This document shows, one piece after another, positions 1-10,994 of a stretch of 64,000 nt of DNA; within the stretch, counting starts at the first letter, position 1, and each line of letters opens with the position of its first letter. Source of the DNA: Buchnera aphidicola (Hyperomyzus lactucae) (lineage in GTDB: Bacteria > Pseudomonadota > Gammaproteobacteria > Enterobacterales > Enterobacteriaceae). A program made the position numbers and the translations under genes. The DNA lies in NCBI RefSeq assembly GCF_005081705.1, contig NZ_CP034876.1:449863-513862 (forward strand), read 5' to 3'. Under the pieces are notes generated by a model. That model saw nothing but the letters and a program-made list of their open reading frames with translations, was not told where the DNA came from and ran no database searches.

Positions 1-1116
1 ATTATTTTTACTGAACATCATCAAACTAGAAAAAAATGGTGCATATATCCTATGTATGATTTTGCGCATTGTCTTTCTGATTCAATTGAAGGTATTACTC
101 ATTCATTGTGCACATTAGAATTTCAAGATAATAAGTGTTTATATAACTGGATATTACAAAATACTAGTGTTAAAAATCATCCCAAGCAATATGAATTTTC
201 TAGATTAAATTTAGAATTTGCAATATTATCTAAAAGAAAACTAAAAGTATTAATTGAAAAAAAAATTATACAAGGATGGAATGATCCTCGTATACCAACC
301 CTTTCTGGTTTAAAAAGAAAAGGATACACACCATCTTCAATTAAAGAATTTTGTCAAAAAATAGGTATTACCAAACAAAACAATTTAATAGAATTTTCTA
401 TGCTAGAACATTGTATTCGAAAAGAATTAAACCAAACTGCCGTACGTACTATGGCGGTATTAGAACCTATTAAAATCATTTTATATAATTTAGAAAAAAA
501 TCATAAAGAAATATTTATAGTTCCAAACCATCCTAATAATCCAGAATTAGGTACTCATAAAATTATTTTTACCAAAATTATATATATTGAACGTTCAGAT
601 TTTAAAGAAAAATATGATCAAAAATACAAAAGATTAAAACTTGGAGAAGAAGTACGTCTAAGATATGCATACATAATAAAAGCAGAAAAAATAGAAAAAG
701 ATGAATATAATAATATTATTAGTATAATATGTTATTGTGATTTAAATACTTTAGGAAAAAAGCCTAAAAATAAAAAAAATCCTGCAGTAATACACTGGAT
801 TTCAGTACAAAATACACTTCCAGCAGAATTTAGATTATATGATCAGTTATTCAACATAAAAAATCCGGAAGAAAAAAAAGATTTTTTATCTTATATCAAT
901 TCAGAATCACTTATAAAAAAACAAGGTTTTATTGAAAAACAAATAGGGATAAATATACAAAAAAATATAGAAAAAGATAATAAAATATCATTTTTTCAAT
1001 TTGAAAGAATCGGTTATTTTTGTATAGATTATCTAGATTCTAAAAAAGAAAACTTAATATTCAATCGAACTGTTAGTTTACGTGATCCATGGAATTTAAA
1101 AAATAAATTCAAATAA
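1..1116 (+). CDS. glnS: Glutaminyl-tRNA synthetase, 3' part (5' end outside window)
   Basis: Charges tRNA-Gln with glutamine in the cytoplasm (class I synthetase). The frame is open from base 1, and residues upstream of the first in-frame ATG (base 52), such as HHQTRKKWCIYPMYD, match GlnRS, so the gene enters from outside the window. The KMSKS-type loop reads LSKRK at 226-240. The rest is the C-terminal anticodon-binding beta-barrel region, ending in the family-typical NRTVSLRDPW. About 371 codons are present of roughly 550 expected, so the Rossmann HIGH region lies upstream. A 134-bp A+T-rich gap separates it from pyrG. Nothing suggests decay. Identification is certain; only the start is unknown. 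Confidence 0.96.
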   Translation: MIFTEHHQTRKKWCIYPMYDFAHCLSDSIEGITHSLCTLEFQDNKCLYNWILQNTSVKNHPKQYEFSRLNLEFAILSKRKLKVLIEKKIIQGWNDPRIPTLSGLKRKGYTPSSIKEFCQKIGITKQNNLIEFSMLEHCIRKELNQTAVRTMAVLEPIKIILYNLEKNHKEIFIVPNHPNNPELGTHKIIFTKIIYIERSDFKEKYDQKYKRLKLGEEVRLRYAYIIKAEKIEKDEYNNIISIICYCDLNTLGKKPKNKKNPAVIHWISVQNTLPAEFRLYDQLFNIKNPEEKKDFLSYINSESLIKKQGFIEKQIGINIQKNIEKDNKISFFQFERIGYFCIDYLDSKKENLIFNRTVSLRDPWNLKNKFK

Positions 1117-1235
1117 AAAAACATTACTAATAATTAGTATCAGTATATAATCTTACAATATATTTAAAAAGTAAAATACCATTAAGAGAAAAAATAAATT
1201 TATTTTTCAATTAAACACTTATTCATTTTAACTAA

Positions 1236-2924
<1,689 letters not shown>

Positions 2925-2932
2925 GGCTAAAA

Positions 2933-4237
2933 ATGTCTAAAATTATCAAAGTAATAGCTCGTGAAATAATAGATTCCCGAGGAAACCCTACTGTAGAATC
3001 TGAAGTTCATTTAGAAGGAGGTTTTGTTGGATTAGCTTCTTCTCCTTCTGGGGCTTCTACAGGCTCTTTAGAAGCTCTAGAATTAAGAGATGGAAACCAA
3101 GATAGATTTATGGGAAAAGGAGTAAAAAAAGCAGTTTCGTTAATAAATAAAACAATATCAAATGCTTTAAAAAATAAAAACGCCCAATATCAAAGTGATA
3201 TTGATCATATTATGATCGATTTAGATGGAACATGTAATAAATCTAAACTAGGTGCAAATGCAATTTTATCTGTATCTTTAGCTGTTGCAAAAGCAGCTGC
3301 TGCATCTAAAAGAATGCCTTTATATCAACACATTGCAGAAATTAATAATACGCCAGGTATGTTCTCCATGCCACTTCCAATGATTAATATTATCAATGGT
3401 GGTAAACATGCTAATAATAATATTGATATTCAAGAATTTATGATTCAACCAATTAGCGCAAAAACAATGAAAGAATCTATACAAATAGGATGTGAAGTAT
3501 TTCATGCACTAGGTGAATTATTAAAAAGTAAAGGAATGAGTACAACAGTAGGAGACGAAGGAGGATATGCACCTAATTTAAAATCTAATGAAGAAGCTTT
3601 AAATCTTATTCAAGACGCTATATCTAAAACTAGATATACATTAGGAAAAGATATACGATTAGCAATTGATTGTGCAGCTTCAGAATTGTATGAAAAAAAT
3701 CAAAAAAGATATGAATTAAAAGGAGAAAAAACTAATTTTTCTTCAAAAGAATTTACTCATTATTTGGAATCACTATCTAACAAATATCCTATAGTATCAA
3801 TTGAAGATGGACAAGATGAATCTGATTGGGAAGGATTTTTATATCAAACAGACGTACTAGGTCATAAAATGCAATTAGTAGGCGATGATTTATTCGTTAC
3901 TAATAAAAATATTTTAAAAAAAGGAATTAAAAAAGGCATTGCAAATTCTATATTAATTAAATTAAATCAAATTGGAACATTAAGCGAAACTATTGAAACA
4001 ATACAAATGGCAAAAAAAGCTAATTATAGTGTCATTATTTCTCATCGTTCAGGTGAAACAGAAGATGCTTCTATAGCAGACTTATCTGTAGGTACTTCTT
4101 CGGGACAAATTAAAACTGGTTCTATGAGCCGTTCTGATAGAACTGCAAAATACAATCAATTAATTAGGATTGAAGAACTTTTAGGTAAAAACAATGCACC
4201 TTTTCACGGTTTAAAAGAGGTCAAATCAGCGGTGTAA
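2933..4237 (+). CDS. eno: Enolase
   Basis: Interconverts 2-phosphoglycerate and phosphoenolpyruvate in glycolysis; in many gammaproteobacteria it is also an RNA degradosome component. At 434 aa it has the usual length (E. coli 432). It starts [20 protein letters not shown]. The metal and substrate motifs [15 protein letters not shown], the [10 protein letters not shown] lysine segment and SHRSGETED are intact. It lies 8 bp after pyrG and is followed by a hairpin, so pyrG-eno looks like one unit. No anomalies seen. Confidence 0.98.
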   Translation: MSKIIKVIAREIIDSRGNPTVESEVHLEGGFVGLASSPSGASTGSLEALELRDGNQDRFMGKGVKKAVSLINKTISNALKNKNAQYQSDIDHIMIDLDGTCNKSKLGANAILSVSLAVAKAAAASKRMPLYQHIAEINNTPGMFSMPLPMINIINGGKHANNNIDIQEFMIQPISAKTMKESIQIGCEVFHALGELLKSKGMSTTVGDEGGYAPNLKSNEEALNLIQDAISKTRYTLGKDIRLAIDCAASELYEKNQKRYELKGEKTNFSSKEFTHYLESLSNKYPIVSIEDGQDESDWEGFLYQTDVLGHKMQLVGDDLFVTNKNILKKGIKKGIANSILIKLNQIGTLSETIETIQMAKKANYSVIISHRSGETEDASIADLSVGTSSGQIKTGSMSRSDRTAKYNQLIRIEELLGKNNAPFHGLKEVKSAV

Positions 4238-4269
4238 ATTTATAAAAAATAACTCATAGCTTTTTAAAA

Positions 4270-4302
4270 GAATCAGGTATTTTAAAAAATATGCCTGCTT
4301 CT
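4270..4302 (+). terminator. Probable terminator hairpin after eno
   Basis: About 33 bases after the eno stop, the arms GAATCAGG and CCTGCTTC pair with one mismatch around an A/T-rich interior that also pairs imperfectly. A short T-rich tail (TTGTTT) follows. GC-containing stems are rare in these intergenic regions, which makes this one stand out. The tail is weak, so Rho-independent termination is inferred, not certain. Confidence 0.5.
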
Positions 4303-4342
4303 TGTTTACAGAAAATTTTATAATTAATTAACAAGGAAAATT

Positions 4343-5002
4343 ATGTATTATCCAATCAATGAAATGTTTCAAACAATACAAGGAGAAGGCTATTATACTG
4401 GTACTCCATCAATTTTTATTCGATTACAAGGCTGTCCGATTCACTGTAAGTGGTGCGATACTAAATATACCTGGACATGTTTAGATAGAAATGAAATTTC
4501 TTATGATGAATTAATAAAAAAAAATACACCAAGTTCAAAATGGAGTTCTGCTAATGTTAAAAAAATACTCTTTTATATTAAACAAAAAAAATGGACTGCT
4601 AAACATGTAGTCATCACCGGAGGAGAACCATGTATATATGATTTATCGTACCTTACAGAAGAATTAGAAAAACAAGGATATAAATGTCAAATAGAAACTA
4701 GTGGGACACAATTAGTTCAATGTTCTTTAAATACCTGGGTTACCGTCTCCCCTAAAAAAAATCAAAACACATTGCGTGCAGCAATATTACGTTCGAATGA
4801 AATTAAATATCCTGTTTTGAAAAAAGAAGATTTATTGTATTTAGATAAAATTTTACTCGTGCTAAAAAATACAAAAAAACATCACATTTCGTTACAACCT
4901 ATTAGTCAAAATAAAGAAGCTTTAGATATTTGTATAAAAAAATGTACAATTAACAATTGGCGTCTTTCGATACAACTTCATAAATATCTTTTAATACAAT
5001 GA
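4343..5002 (+). CDS. queE: 7-carboxy-7-deazaguanine synthase (radical SAM)
   Basis: Radical-SAM ring contraction of 6-carboxytetrahydropterin to 7-carboxy-7-deazaguanine in the queuosine (tRNA modification) pathway. The CX3CX2C cluster motif is GCPIHCKWCDTKYTW near residue 30, followed by VVITGGEPC. Length is 219 aa against 223 in E. coli. An AAGGA ribosome-binding site precedes the ATG. It converges on queD, which makes its substrate, with 19 bp between the stops. Confidence 0.94.
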   Translation: MYYPINEMFQTIQGEGYYTGTPSIFIRLQGCPIHCKWCDTKYTWTCLDRNEISYDELIKKNTPSSKWSSANVKKILFYIKQKKWTAKHVVITGGEPCIYDLSYLTEELEKQGYKCQIETSGTQLVQCSLNTWVTVSPKKNQNTLRAAILRSNEIKYPVLKKEDLLYLDKILLVLKNTKKHHISLQPISQNKEALDICIKKCTINNWRLSIQLHKYLLIQ

Positions 5003-5021
5003 ATAGAATATTATATTTATG

Positions 5022-5405
5022 CTATAAATTTCTTTTGTTATTTTTCTCACCTTTATAGATACAACCAGACGTACAAGTTTCTTGAATTACTACAGCACTT
5101 AATATAGATAAATTAGGTTTTAATTGAGTCCAAATCCATCGAGCTAAATTTTCACTTGTCGGATTCTCTAAACCAGGTATTTCATTCAAAAAATGATGAT
5201 CTAAACGATCATAAATAGGTTTAAATATTAATTTAAGATCAGCATAATCTATTATCCATCCAGTTTTTTCTTCAATTTGATCTTCTATTTCTAATCGCAC
5301 TAAAAAAGAATGACCATGTAATCGTCTACATTTATGTTCTTTAGAAACATATGGTAAATAATGTGCAGCTTCAAAATAAAAATCTTTAAATATAATAGTT
5401 TTCAT
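5022..5405 (-). CDS. queD: 6-carboxytetrahydropterin synthase
   Basis: Converts dihydroneopterin triphosphate to 6-carboxytetrahydropterin, the step before QueE in queuosine synthesis. The PTPS-fold zinc ligands His15, His30 and His32 and the catalytic Cys26 are visible in FEAAHYLP and [10 protein letters not shown], followed by [11 protein letters not shown] and LDHHFLN. Length is 127 aa, slightly longer than E. coli because of a short Lys/Asn-rich tail. It is the first gene of the - strand set next to nlpD. Confidence 0.95.
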   Translation of the reverse strand: MKTIIFKDFYFEAAHYLPYVSKEHKCRRLHGHSFLVRLEIEDQIEEKTGWIIDYADLKLIFKPIYDRLDHHFLNEIPGLENPTSENLARWIWTQLKPNLSILSAVVIQETCTSGCIYKGEKNNKRNL

Positions 5406-5454
5406 ATTTTTTTAAAAACATTGATATTAGTTATAAAAAATTAATAAATTATTT

Positions 5455-6450
5455 TTATTTATTAATATTAGGTAAGACTTTTAATGGATTGATAGATTCT
5501 CCTTTATAGCGTATATCAAAATAAAGTCTTGGTGTATTTGTTTCAGGTGATAATCCCATTGTAGCAATTTGCTGTTGGGGATATACTTTTTCTTTTTGTT
5601 TTACTAGTACTGAATTATTAAAAGCATAAACACTAAAGTAGTTTGCATCATGTTTAATGATAACTAATCGACCATATTTTTCAAATAAATCTGTAATATA
5701 TACAACTTCTCCTGCTTCTGCAGCAAAAACGGGTTGTCCTTTACAACCGAAGATTTCTATATTTTTATTTCCTTCTAATCTAGATTCATGAAAATATTGA
5801 ATATGCGCGCTTTTAATAGGCCAAAACCAATGCTCAGTAAAAGTAAAAGATTTTAACTTCAAAATATCATAATTTTTTTTTAATCCCAGATTGCAAGAAA
5901 AACATATTTTAGTCGGTTTTGTATTTTTATTTAAAAAATTCGATTTCCTCCATGAATTTTCAAAAATCAAGTTACAAGAATTATATTTTTTACTAGTAGT
6001 GTTGTCTGAATTAATGATAGAACAATAATCTATGTTTTTATTAATTAAAATGTCTCCTATCCAAATTTTTTGACCTATAATTATTTTATCAGGTTTTTTG
6101 ATAAAATTGAATTTAGCTAATTCATGATAATTATGACCAGATTTTTTACCAATAGAGTATAAAGTATCTTTTAGTTTTACAATATAAAACATTTGAAATC
6201 TATCTTCTTTAAGAAAACCAATGAAGTTATCATTCTCAATAACTATTGTTTCTTGTTTAAATAAAATTTTTTTTTTAAATGAAAAACACTCATTCTTTTT
6301 CGAAAAAATAAAATTTTGAATATTTTTTTTATCAGAAAAAACATTTAAATTATTTTGATTGGCTGTAGATAAGCTGAATGAAAAACTATCAAAAAAAAAC
6401 AATAAAAATTTCAAAAAAAATAATTTTCCTAAAAAATTTTTTAATTGCAT
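5455..6450 (-). CDS. nlpD: NlpD-like amidase activator (LysM + degenerate LytM), no lipobox
   Basis: Orthologue of the envelope protein that activates the amidase AmiC during septum splitting. A hydrophobic N-terminus (about residues 1-30, Phe/Leu-rich) is followed by a LysM domain (about 87-135: FYIVKLKDTLYSIGKKSG to IIGQKIWIGD) and a C-terminal M23/LytM domain (about 215-330). As in E. coli NlpD, the catalytic metal ligands are absent: NKNIEIFG and LYFDIRYKG stand where active enzymes have HxxxD and HxH. Unlike E. coli NlpD there is no lipobox cysteine, so the protein is probably secreted or membrane-anchored through its signal rather than lipidated. It is 331 aa; the linker is shortened. 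Confidence 0.87.
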   Translation of the reverse strand: MQLKNFLGKLFFLKFLLFFFDSFSFSLSTANQNNLNVFSDKKNIQNFIFSKKNECFSFKKKILFKQETIVIENDNFIGFLKEDRFQMFYIVKLKDTLYSIGKKSGHNYHELAKFNFIKKPDKIIIGQKIWIGDILINKNIDYCSIINSDNTTSKKYNSCNLIFENSWRKSNFLNKNTKPTKICFSCNLGLKKNYDILKLKSFTFTEHWFWPIKSAHIQYFHESRLEGNKNIEIFGCKGQPVFAAEAGEVVYITDLFEKYGRLVIIKHDANYFSVYAFNNSVLVKQKEKVYPQQQIATMGLSPETNTPRLYFDIRYKGESINPLKVLPNINK

Positions 6451-6489
6451 TTATTTTTTCCATTGAATTTTATACTGAATAAATTTACT

Positions 6490-6966
6490 TTATATTTTTT
6501 TTATAAGCATGACAACAGCTTGACAAGCAATACCTTCTTGTCTTCCAATACATCCTATTGATTTAGAACTTGTAGCTTTGATGCTAATATTATCTATTTT
6601 AGTATTAAGATCTGATGATAAGTTTGATCTCATAAAAAAAATATAGGGTGACATTTGTGGATATTCTGTAATAATAGTAATATCGATATTAGAAATAACA
6701 TAATCTATTAATTCAATTTTTTTCCAAATTTTTTTCAGTAAAATTCTACTATCAATATTTTTATACATATTATTATCACTTGGGAAGAAACTACCAATGT
6801 CACCCATAGCAGTAGCGCCTAATAAGGCATCTATTACGGCATGAATTAATAAATCACCGTTAGAATGAGCAATTAAACCTTTTTTATAAGGAATTAAAAC
6901 ACCACCAATAATTAATGGTTTTATACTTCCAAAAGCATGAAGATCAAAACCATATCCAATTCTCAC
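6490..6966 (-). CDS. ispF: 2-C-methyl-D-erythritol 2,4-cyclodiphosphate synthase
   Basis: Forms MEcPP from CDP-ME 2-phosphate, the fifth step of the MEP isoprenoid pathway. The metal ligands Asp8 and His10 (GFDLHAFG) and His42 (LLIHAV) are present, and the C-terminal motif [11 protein letters not shown] is intact. Length is 158 aa, as in E. coli (159). The usual HSDGD is HSNGD here. It lies 21 bp downstream of ispD in the same orientation, the standard ispD-ispF pair, probably translated from one message. Confidence 0.96.
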   Translation of the reverse strand: MRIGYGFDLHAFGSIKPLIIGGVLIPYKKGLIAHSNGDLLIHAVIDALLGATAMGDIGSFFPSDNNMYKNIDSRILLKKIWKKIELIDYVISNIDITIITEYPQMSPYIFFMRSNLSSDLNTKIDNISIKATSSKSIGCIGRQEGIACQAVVMLIKKI

Positions 6967-6987
6967 GAATATATTCCTTTTATTCAG

Positions 6988-7692
6988 TTATGAATAATCT
7001 TTCAAATAAAATTTTGCAAGAAGAAGATCTTCAGGCCAAGTAATTTTAATATTTTTACAGCTTCCTGTAATTAATAATGGATTATACCCACAATATTCTA
7101 GTGCTGATGCCTCATCTGTTATACTAACTTTATCGTTAACAATTTTTTTTAAACAATATCGTAGTAAATTTATTCGAAATAATTGCGGGGTTAGGGCATG
7201 CCATAAATTTTTTCTATATACACTATAAAGTACTTTTTTTTGATCAAAACTACTATATTTAATGGTATCAGATACAGGTCTTGCTAAAAGAGCACCTACT
7301 GGATTTTTTTTAATAATAGATATTAGTCTTGCTAAATCTTGATAACTTAAGCAAGGACGAACGGCATCATGAACTATGACCCAATCAGCATCTGTTGCTA
7401 CTATTAAACCTGATAAAACTGAATTTATTCTTTTTTTTCCACCTATAACAGAAATAATACGAATATGCGATGATATAGATAATTGATGAAAATAATCATC
7501 CTTATGATGCAAACTTACAATTATACGAATTATATTAGGATGCAATAATAGTGTTGCTAAAGTATGCTCAAGAATAGTACGATCTTTAATTTTTATATAT
7601 TGTTTTGGTAAATTTGACTCCATTCTACTACCTATTCCTGCAGCAGGTACAATAGCTATAATTTTTGGTTGAAATACATTAACCAAGATCAT
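6988..7692 (-). CDS. ispD: 2-C-methyl-D-erythritol 4-phosphate cytidylyltransferase
   Basis: Transfers CMP to MEP, the third step of the MEP pathway. The nucleotide-binding loop VPAAGIGSRM and the downstream lysine of NLPKQY are intact, as are VHDAVRPC and ITDEASALEYCGY. Length is 234 aa against 236 in E. coli. The start is the ATG at 7692; the next in-frame ATG is inside the conserved loop, so no shorter start is possible. It is followed by ispF and lies downstream of ftsB, in E. coli order. Confidence 0.96.
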   Translation of the reverse strand: MILVNVFQPKIIAIVPAAGIGSRMESNLPKQYIKIKDRTILEHTLATLLLHPNIIRIIVSLHHKDDYFHQLSISSHIRIISVIGGKKRINSVLSGLIVATDADWVIVHDAVRPCLSYQDLARLISIIKKNPVGALLARPVSDTIKYSSFDQKKVLYSVYRKNLWHALTPQLFRINLLRYCLKKIVNDKVSITDEASALEYCGYNPLLITGSCKNIKITWPEDLLLAKFYLKDYS

Positions 7693-7757
7693 TTTATATC
7701 CAAAATAATATTAAAAAATTTTTTATTTAAAGTAATTTGTATTACTTATCTGTTTTT

Positions 7758-7958
7758 TTAATTTTTAATATGATTGTTTAAATTTTTAATGTCTAATATA
7801 ATTTGATTATTACGGATATCAAGATTAGCATTATTTTTTTTTTCTATTATAACTTTTTTATGTATTTTCATGTAATCAACAATACCATTTCTTCCTAACC
7901 AAAGAGAATATTGTAACCAAATTAACAAAGATAACAAAAATATTTTTAATAATCTCAT
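7758..7958 (-). CDS. ftsB: Cell division protein FtsB, C-terminally short
   Basis: Small bitopic divisome protein that pairs with FtsL and FtsQ. The transmembrane segment and the LQYSLWLGRNGIVDY motif match E. coli FtsB closely and are followed by a short Lys/Asn-rich coiled coil. It ends at 66 aa, whereas E. coli FtsB has 103. The missing part is the region that, in E. coli, contacts FtsQ. No continuation of the homology is visible in other frames of the 65-bp gap to ispD, so this is a true truncation, not a frameshift. The conserved ftsB-ispD-ispF order supports the call. Confidence 0.85.
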   Translation of the reverse strand: MRLLKIFLLSLLIWLQYSLWLGRNGIVDYMKIHKKVIIEKKNNANLDIRNNQIILDIKNLNNHIKN

Positions 7959-7999
7959 ATTTACTCTAACTAATTAATGTAATTCTAGATAAATATTTT

Positions 8000-8626
8000 T
8001 TATTTAACATTTTGATCAATAAAAGATATAATATTATAATCATATAGCATGCTAATTAACTTTTCCGAATTTTTTTCTAAAAAATCTGTACCGTCTAAAA
8101 TAATATCAGGTTTTTCTGGGATTTCATATATAGATTGAATACCAGTAAAATTTGATATTTTTCCAAGACGAGCTTTTTTATATAATTTTTTAGGATCACG
8201 CATTTCACAAATACTGAGTGGTGTATCAATAAATATTTCTAATATATTTTCTTTTCCTAACATTTTACAAATCATTTCTCTTTGAGATCTATAAGGAGAA
8301 ATAACTGATACTAATATTATCATACCAGAATCTAAAAATAATTTAACTACTTCTCCAATACGTCTAATATTTTCTTCTCTATCAATAATATTAAAACCTA
8401 AATCAGAACATAAACCAGATCTAATGTTATCTCCATCTAACAAATAAGTACTAATACCATTTTTAAATAATATTTCTTCTAAAAAATTAGCAATAGTTGA
8501 TTTTCCCGAACCTGACAATCCAGTAAACCATAATACAATTGATTTATGACCATTCTTTTGCTCACGTTTCGTACGTGTAATAGAATATTTCTGCCAGAAA
8601 ATATTTTTTTGACAATTATTATTCAT
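8000..8626 (-). CDS. cysC: Adenylylsulfate (APS) kinase
   Basis: Phosphorylates APS to PAPS, the second activation step of sulfate assimilation. The P-loop GLSGSGKST spans residues 36-44, and LDGDNIRSGLCSDLGF and SVISPYRSQRE are the family's APS-binding and active-site segments. Length is 208 aa (E. coli 201). Its start overlaps the end of cysN by 8 bp, indicating translational coupling with the sulfurylase that makes its substrate. Last gene of the cysG-cysD-cysN-cysC series. Confidence 0.97.
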   Translation of the reverse strand: MNNNCQKNIFWQKYSITRTKREQKNGHKSIVLWFTGLSGSGKSTIANFLEEILFKNGISTYLLDGDNIRSGLCSDLGFNIIDREENIRRIGEVVKLFLDSGMIILVSVISPYRSQREMICKMLGKENILEIFIDTPLSICEMRDPKKLYKKARLGKISNFTGIQSIYEIPEKPDIILDGTDFLEKNSEKLISMLYDYNIISFIDQNVK

Positions 8627-10049
8627 GTTGACCAGAAACCTTTTTTATTGCTAATTTTGGTATATTCCAATGTGGAAAATATTTAGAAATTAAAGAATGA
8701 AAATCTGATTCAAAATCTGTTTTGTTATTAGATAATATCTGATTTTCGTTGTTTAAACTATATTTAATCATTCCTGCACCAACTGTAATATTTGTTATAA
8801 GATCAATAAAAATCATACTACCCGTCATTCTATTATCATTATAAGTATCAAAAATAACAGGTTCACTAAATGTCACTTTAATTCGACCAATACCATTTAA
8901 ATTAAGAGAATCACTTTTTTCTTGTACTAAAGTATTAATGTCTATTTTAAATAAGATTTCTTTTATATAAACACGTATTTTTTTACCAGATAACTTAACA
9001 TTATATGATTGTCCTATCAATAAGACATTATTTGTCATCCAAACAACATCAATAATAGCTTCTTGAGAAGGCTTTAAAAAAGAATCAACATTTACAAAAA
9101 AATCTCCTCGATTAATATCTATTTCGTCTCTTAAAACAATGGTAATTGCTTGACCAATTTCAGCTTTTATTAAATCTCCATCAAAAGTTACAATTCGAGA
9201 AACATGAGAATTGATACAAGCAGGTAATATTTTGATAGGCTGTCCAACATATATCGTACCAGAGACTAACATTCCAGAATACCCACGAAAATTAGAATTA
9301 GGACGATTAACATACTGTATTGGAAATCTTATTTCTTTTAAATGAGTACTGTTTTCAATTGTGATTGTTTCTAAAATATTCAATAATGTTGAACCGTTAT
9401 ACCAAGGCATAAGATTATTTTTAAAAACAATATTCTCACCAACCAAAGCGGATACGGGGATGAAAAAAACATTTATATTCTTAGGAAGTTTTTTAGAGAA
9501 TGCCAAAAAATTTTTTTTTATCTTGATAAAGATTTCTTCTTTATAATCAACTAAATCCATTTTGTTAATAGCAACAATTAAGTATTTAATTCCTAGTAGA
9601 GTAGAAATAAAACTATGTCGATAAGTTTGTTCAGACAATCCTTTTCTGGCATCAACTAATAGAATAGACAAATCACATGTTGAAGCTCCTGTTACCATGT
9701 TTCGAGTATATTGTTCATGACCAGGTGTGTCTGCAATAATAAATTTTCTTCTATTAGTAGAAAAATAACGATAAGCGACATCAATTGTAATCCCTTGTTC
9801 ACGTTCAGATTGTAATCCGTCTACTATAAGTGCAAGATCTATTTTAGATCCTTGTGTTCCATGACGTTTGCTATCAGTCTGAAGAGAAGATAATTGATCG
9901 TCATAAATTTGTTTAGTATCATGCAATAAACGACCAATTAATGTACTCTTACCGTCGTCTACACTTCCGCATGTTAAAAATTTTAACAAAGTTTTTTTTT
10001 GATTGAAATCAAACCATTTATGAAAATTATCTTTGATATTAATATTCAT
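8619..10049 (-). CDS. cysN: Sulfate adenylyltransferase, GTPase subunit
   Basis: Regulatory GTPase of ATP sulfurylase; GTP hydrolysis drives APS formation by CysD. It is an EF-Tu-like protein: G1 GSVDDGKST at residues 28-36, G3 DTPGHEQY and G4 NKMD are intact, followed by the beta-barrel domains. Length is 476 aa against 475 in E. coli. It lies 21 bp after cysD and overlaps cysC by 8 bp. Confidence 0.97.
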   Translation of the reverse strand: MNINIKDNFHKWFDFNQKKTLLKFLTCGSVDDGKSTLIGRLLHDTKQIYDDQLSSLQTDSKRHGTQGSKIDLALIVDGLQSEREQGITIDVAYRYFSTNRRKFIIADTPGHEQYTRNMVTGASTCDLSILLVDARKGLSEQTYRHSFISTLLGIKYLIVAINKMDLVDYKEEIFIKIKKNFLAFSKKLPKNINVFFIPVSALVGENIVFKNNLMPWYNGSTLLNILETITIENSTHLKEIRFPIQYVNRPNSNFRGYSGMLVSGTIYVGQPIKILPACINSHVSRIVTFDGDLIKAEIGQAITIVLRDEIDINRGDFFVNVDSFLKPSQEAIIDVVWMTNNVLLIGQSYNVKLSGKKIRVYIKEILFKIDINTLVQEKSDSLNLNGIGRIKVTFSEPVIFDTYNDNRMTGSMIFIDLITNITVGAGMIKYSLNNENQILSNNKTDFESDFHSLISKYFPHWNIPKLAIKKVSGQHE

Positions 10050-10070
10050 CTTTTGAATGTCTCCTTTGTA

Positions 10071-10979
10071 TTAAAAATAACCTTGTCTTTTCTTTAATTC
10101 CATTGAACTTTTTTGATCATGATCAATGGCTCTTCCAGTTCTTTCACTCGTCGTAACTGTTACAGTTTCTTTAATTATGTCTTCAAGATTATTAGCCTCT
10201 GATTCTATTGCACTAGTTAAAGGCCAACAACCTAGTGTGCGAAATCTTACCATTCTTTTTTTAATTACTTCATTAGAATTAATGTTAATACGTGTATCAT
10301 CAATTACAATCAAGGCTCCATCTCTTTCTAATACTGGACGCATAGCAGCAAAATAAAGCGGAACAATTTCAATTTTTTCTAAAAAAATATATTGCCATAC
10401 ATCCAACTCAGTCCAATTAGAAAGTGGAAAAACACGAATATTTTCTCCTTTATTAATTTCTCCATTATAATTCCACCATAATTCAGGACGTTGTTTTTTT
10501 GGATCCCATTGATGAAATGAATCACGAAAAGAATAAATACGTTCTTTAGATCGTGACTTTTCTTCATCTCTTCTAGCTCCACCAAAAGCAGCATCAAAAT
10601 TATACTTATTTATAGCTTCTTTTAACCCTTCGGTTTTCATAATATCAGTATATTTACTCCCTCCACTTTGAAAAGGATTTAAGCCTAATAATTTTCCTTT
10701 TGAATTAGAATGAACTATTAATTCTACTTTGGAAGTATTAGCAATATAATCCCGGAAAATATACATTTCTTTAAATTTCCATCCAGTGTCTATATGCAGC
10801 AAAGGAAATGGTATCCTTCCAGGATAAAAAGATTTTTTTGCCAGATGCAGCATTACTGAAGAATCTTTTCCAATAGAATATAACATGACAGGATTCTGAA
10901 AATCGGCTATTACTTCTCTAAAGATGTAAATACTTTCTGATTCTAATTGACGTAAATAAGTAGTATTTTTTTTAAACAT
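10071..10979 (-). CDS. cysD: Sulfate adenylyltransferase, catalytic subunit
   Basis: Adenylates sulfate to APS together with CysN. It is a PP-loop ATP pyrophosphatase with SIGKDSS at residues 35-41. The segments [20 protein letters not shown] and the C-terminal ELKKRQGYF match the family. Length is 302 aa, identical to E. coli. It starts 15 bp after the cysG stop, so cysG-cysD-cysN-cysC read as one operon. Confidence 0.97.
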   Translation of the reverse strand: MFKKNTTYLRQLESESIYIFREVIADFQNPVMLYSIGKDSSVMLHLAKKSFYPGRIPFPLLHIDTGWKFKEMYIFRDYIANTSKVELIVHSNSKGKLLGLNPFQSGGSKYTDIMKTEGLKEAINKYNFDAAFGGARRDEEKSRSKERIYSFRDSFHQWDPKKQRPELWWNYNGEINKGENIRVFPLSNWTELDVWQYIFLEKIEIVPLYFAAMRPVLERDGALIVIDDTRININSNEVIKKRMVRFRTLGCWPLTSAIESEANNLEDIIKETVTVTTSERTGRAIDHDQKSSMELKKRQGYF

Positions 10980-10994
10980 TATTTCCCCTCAAAT

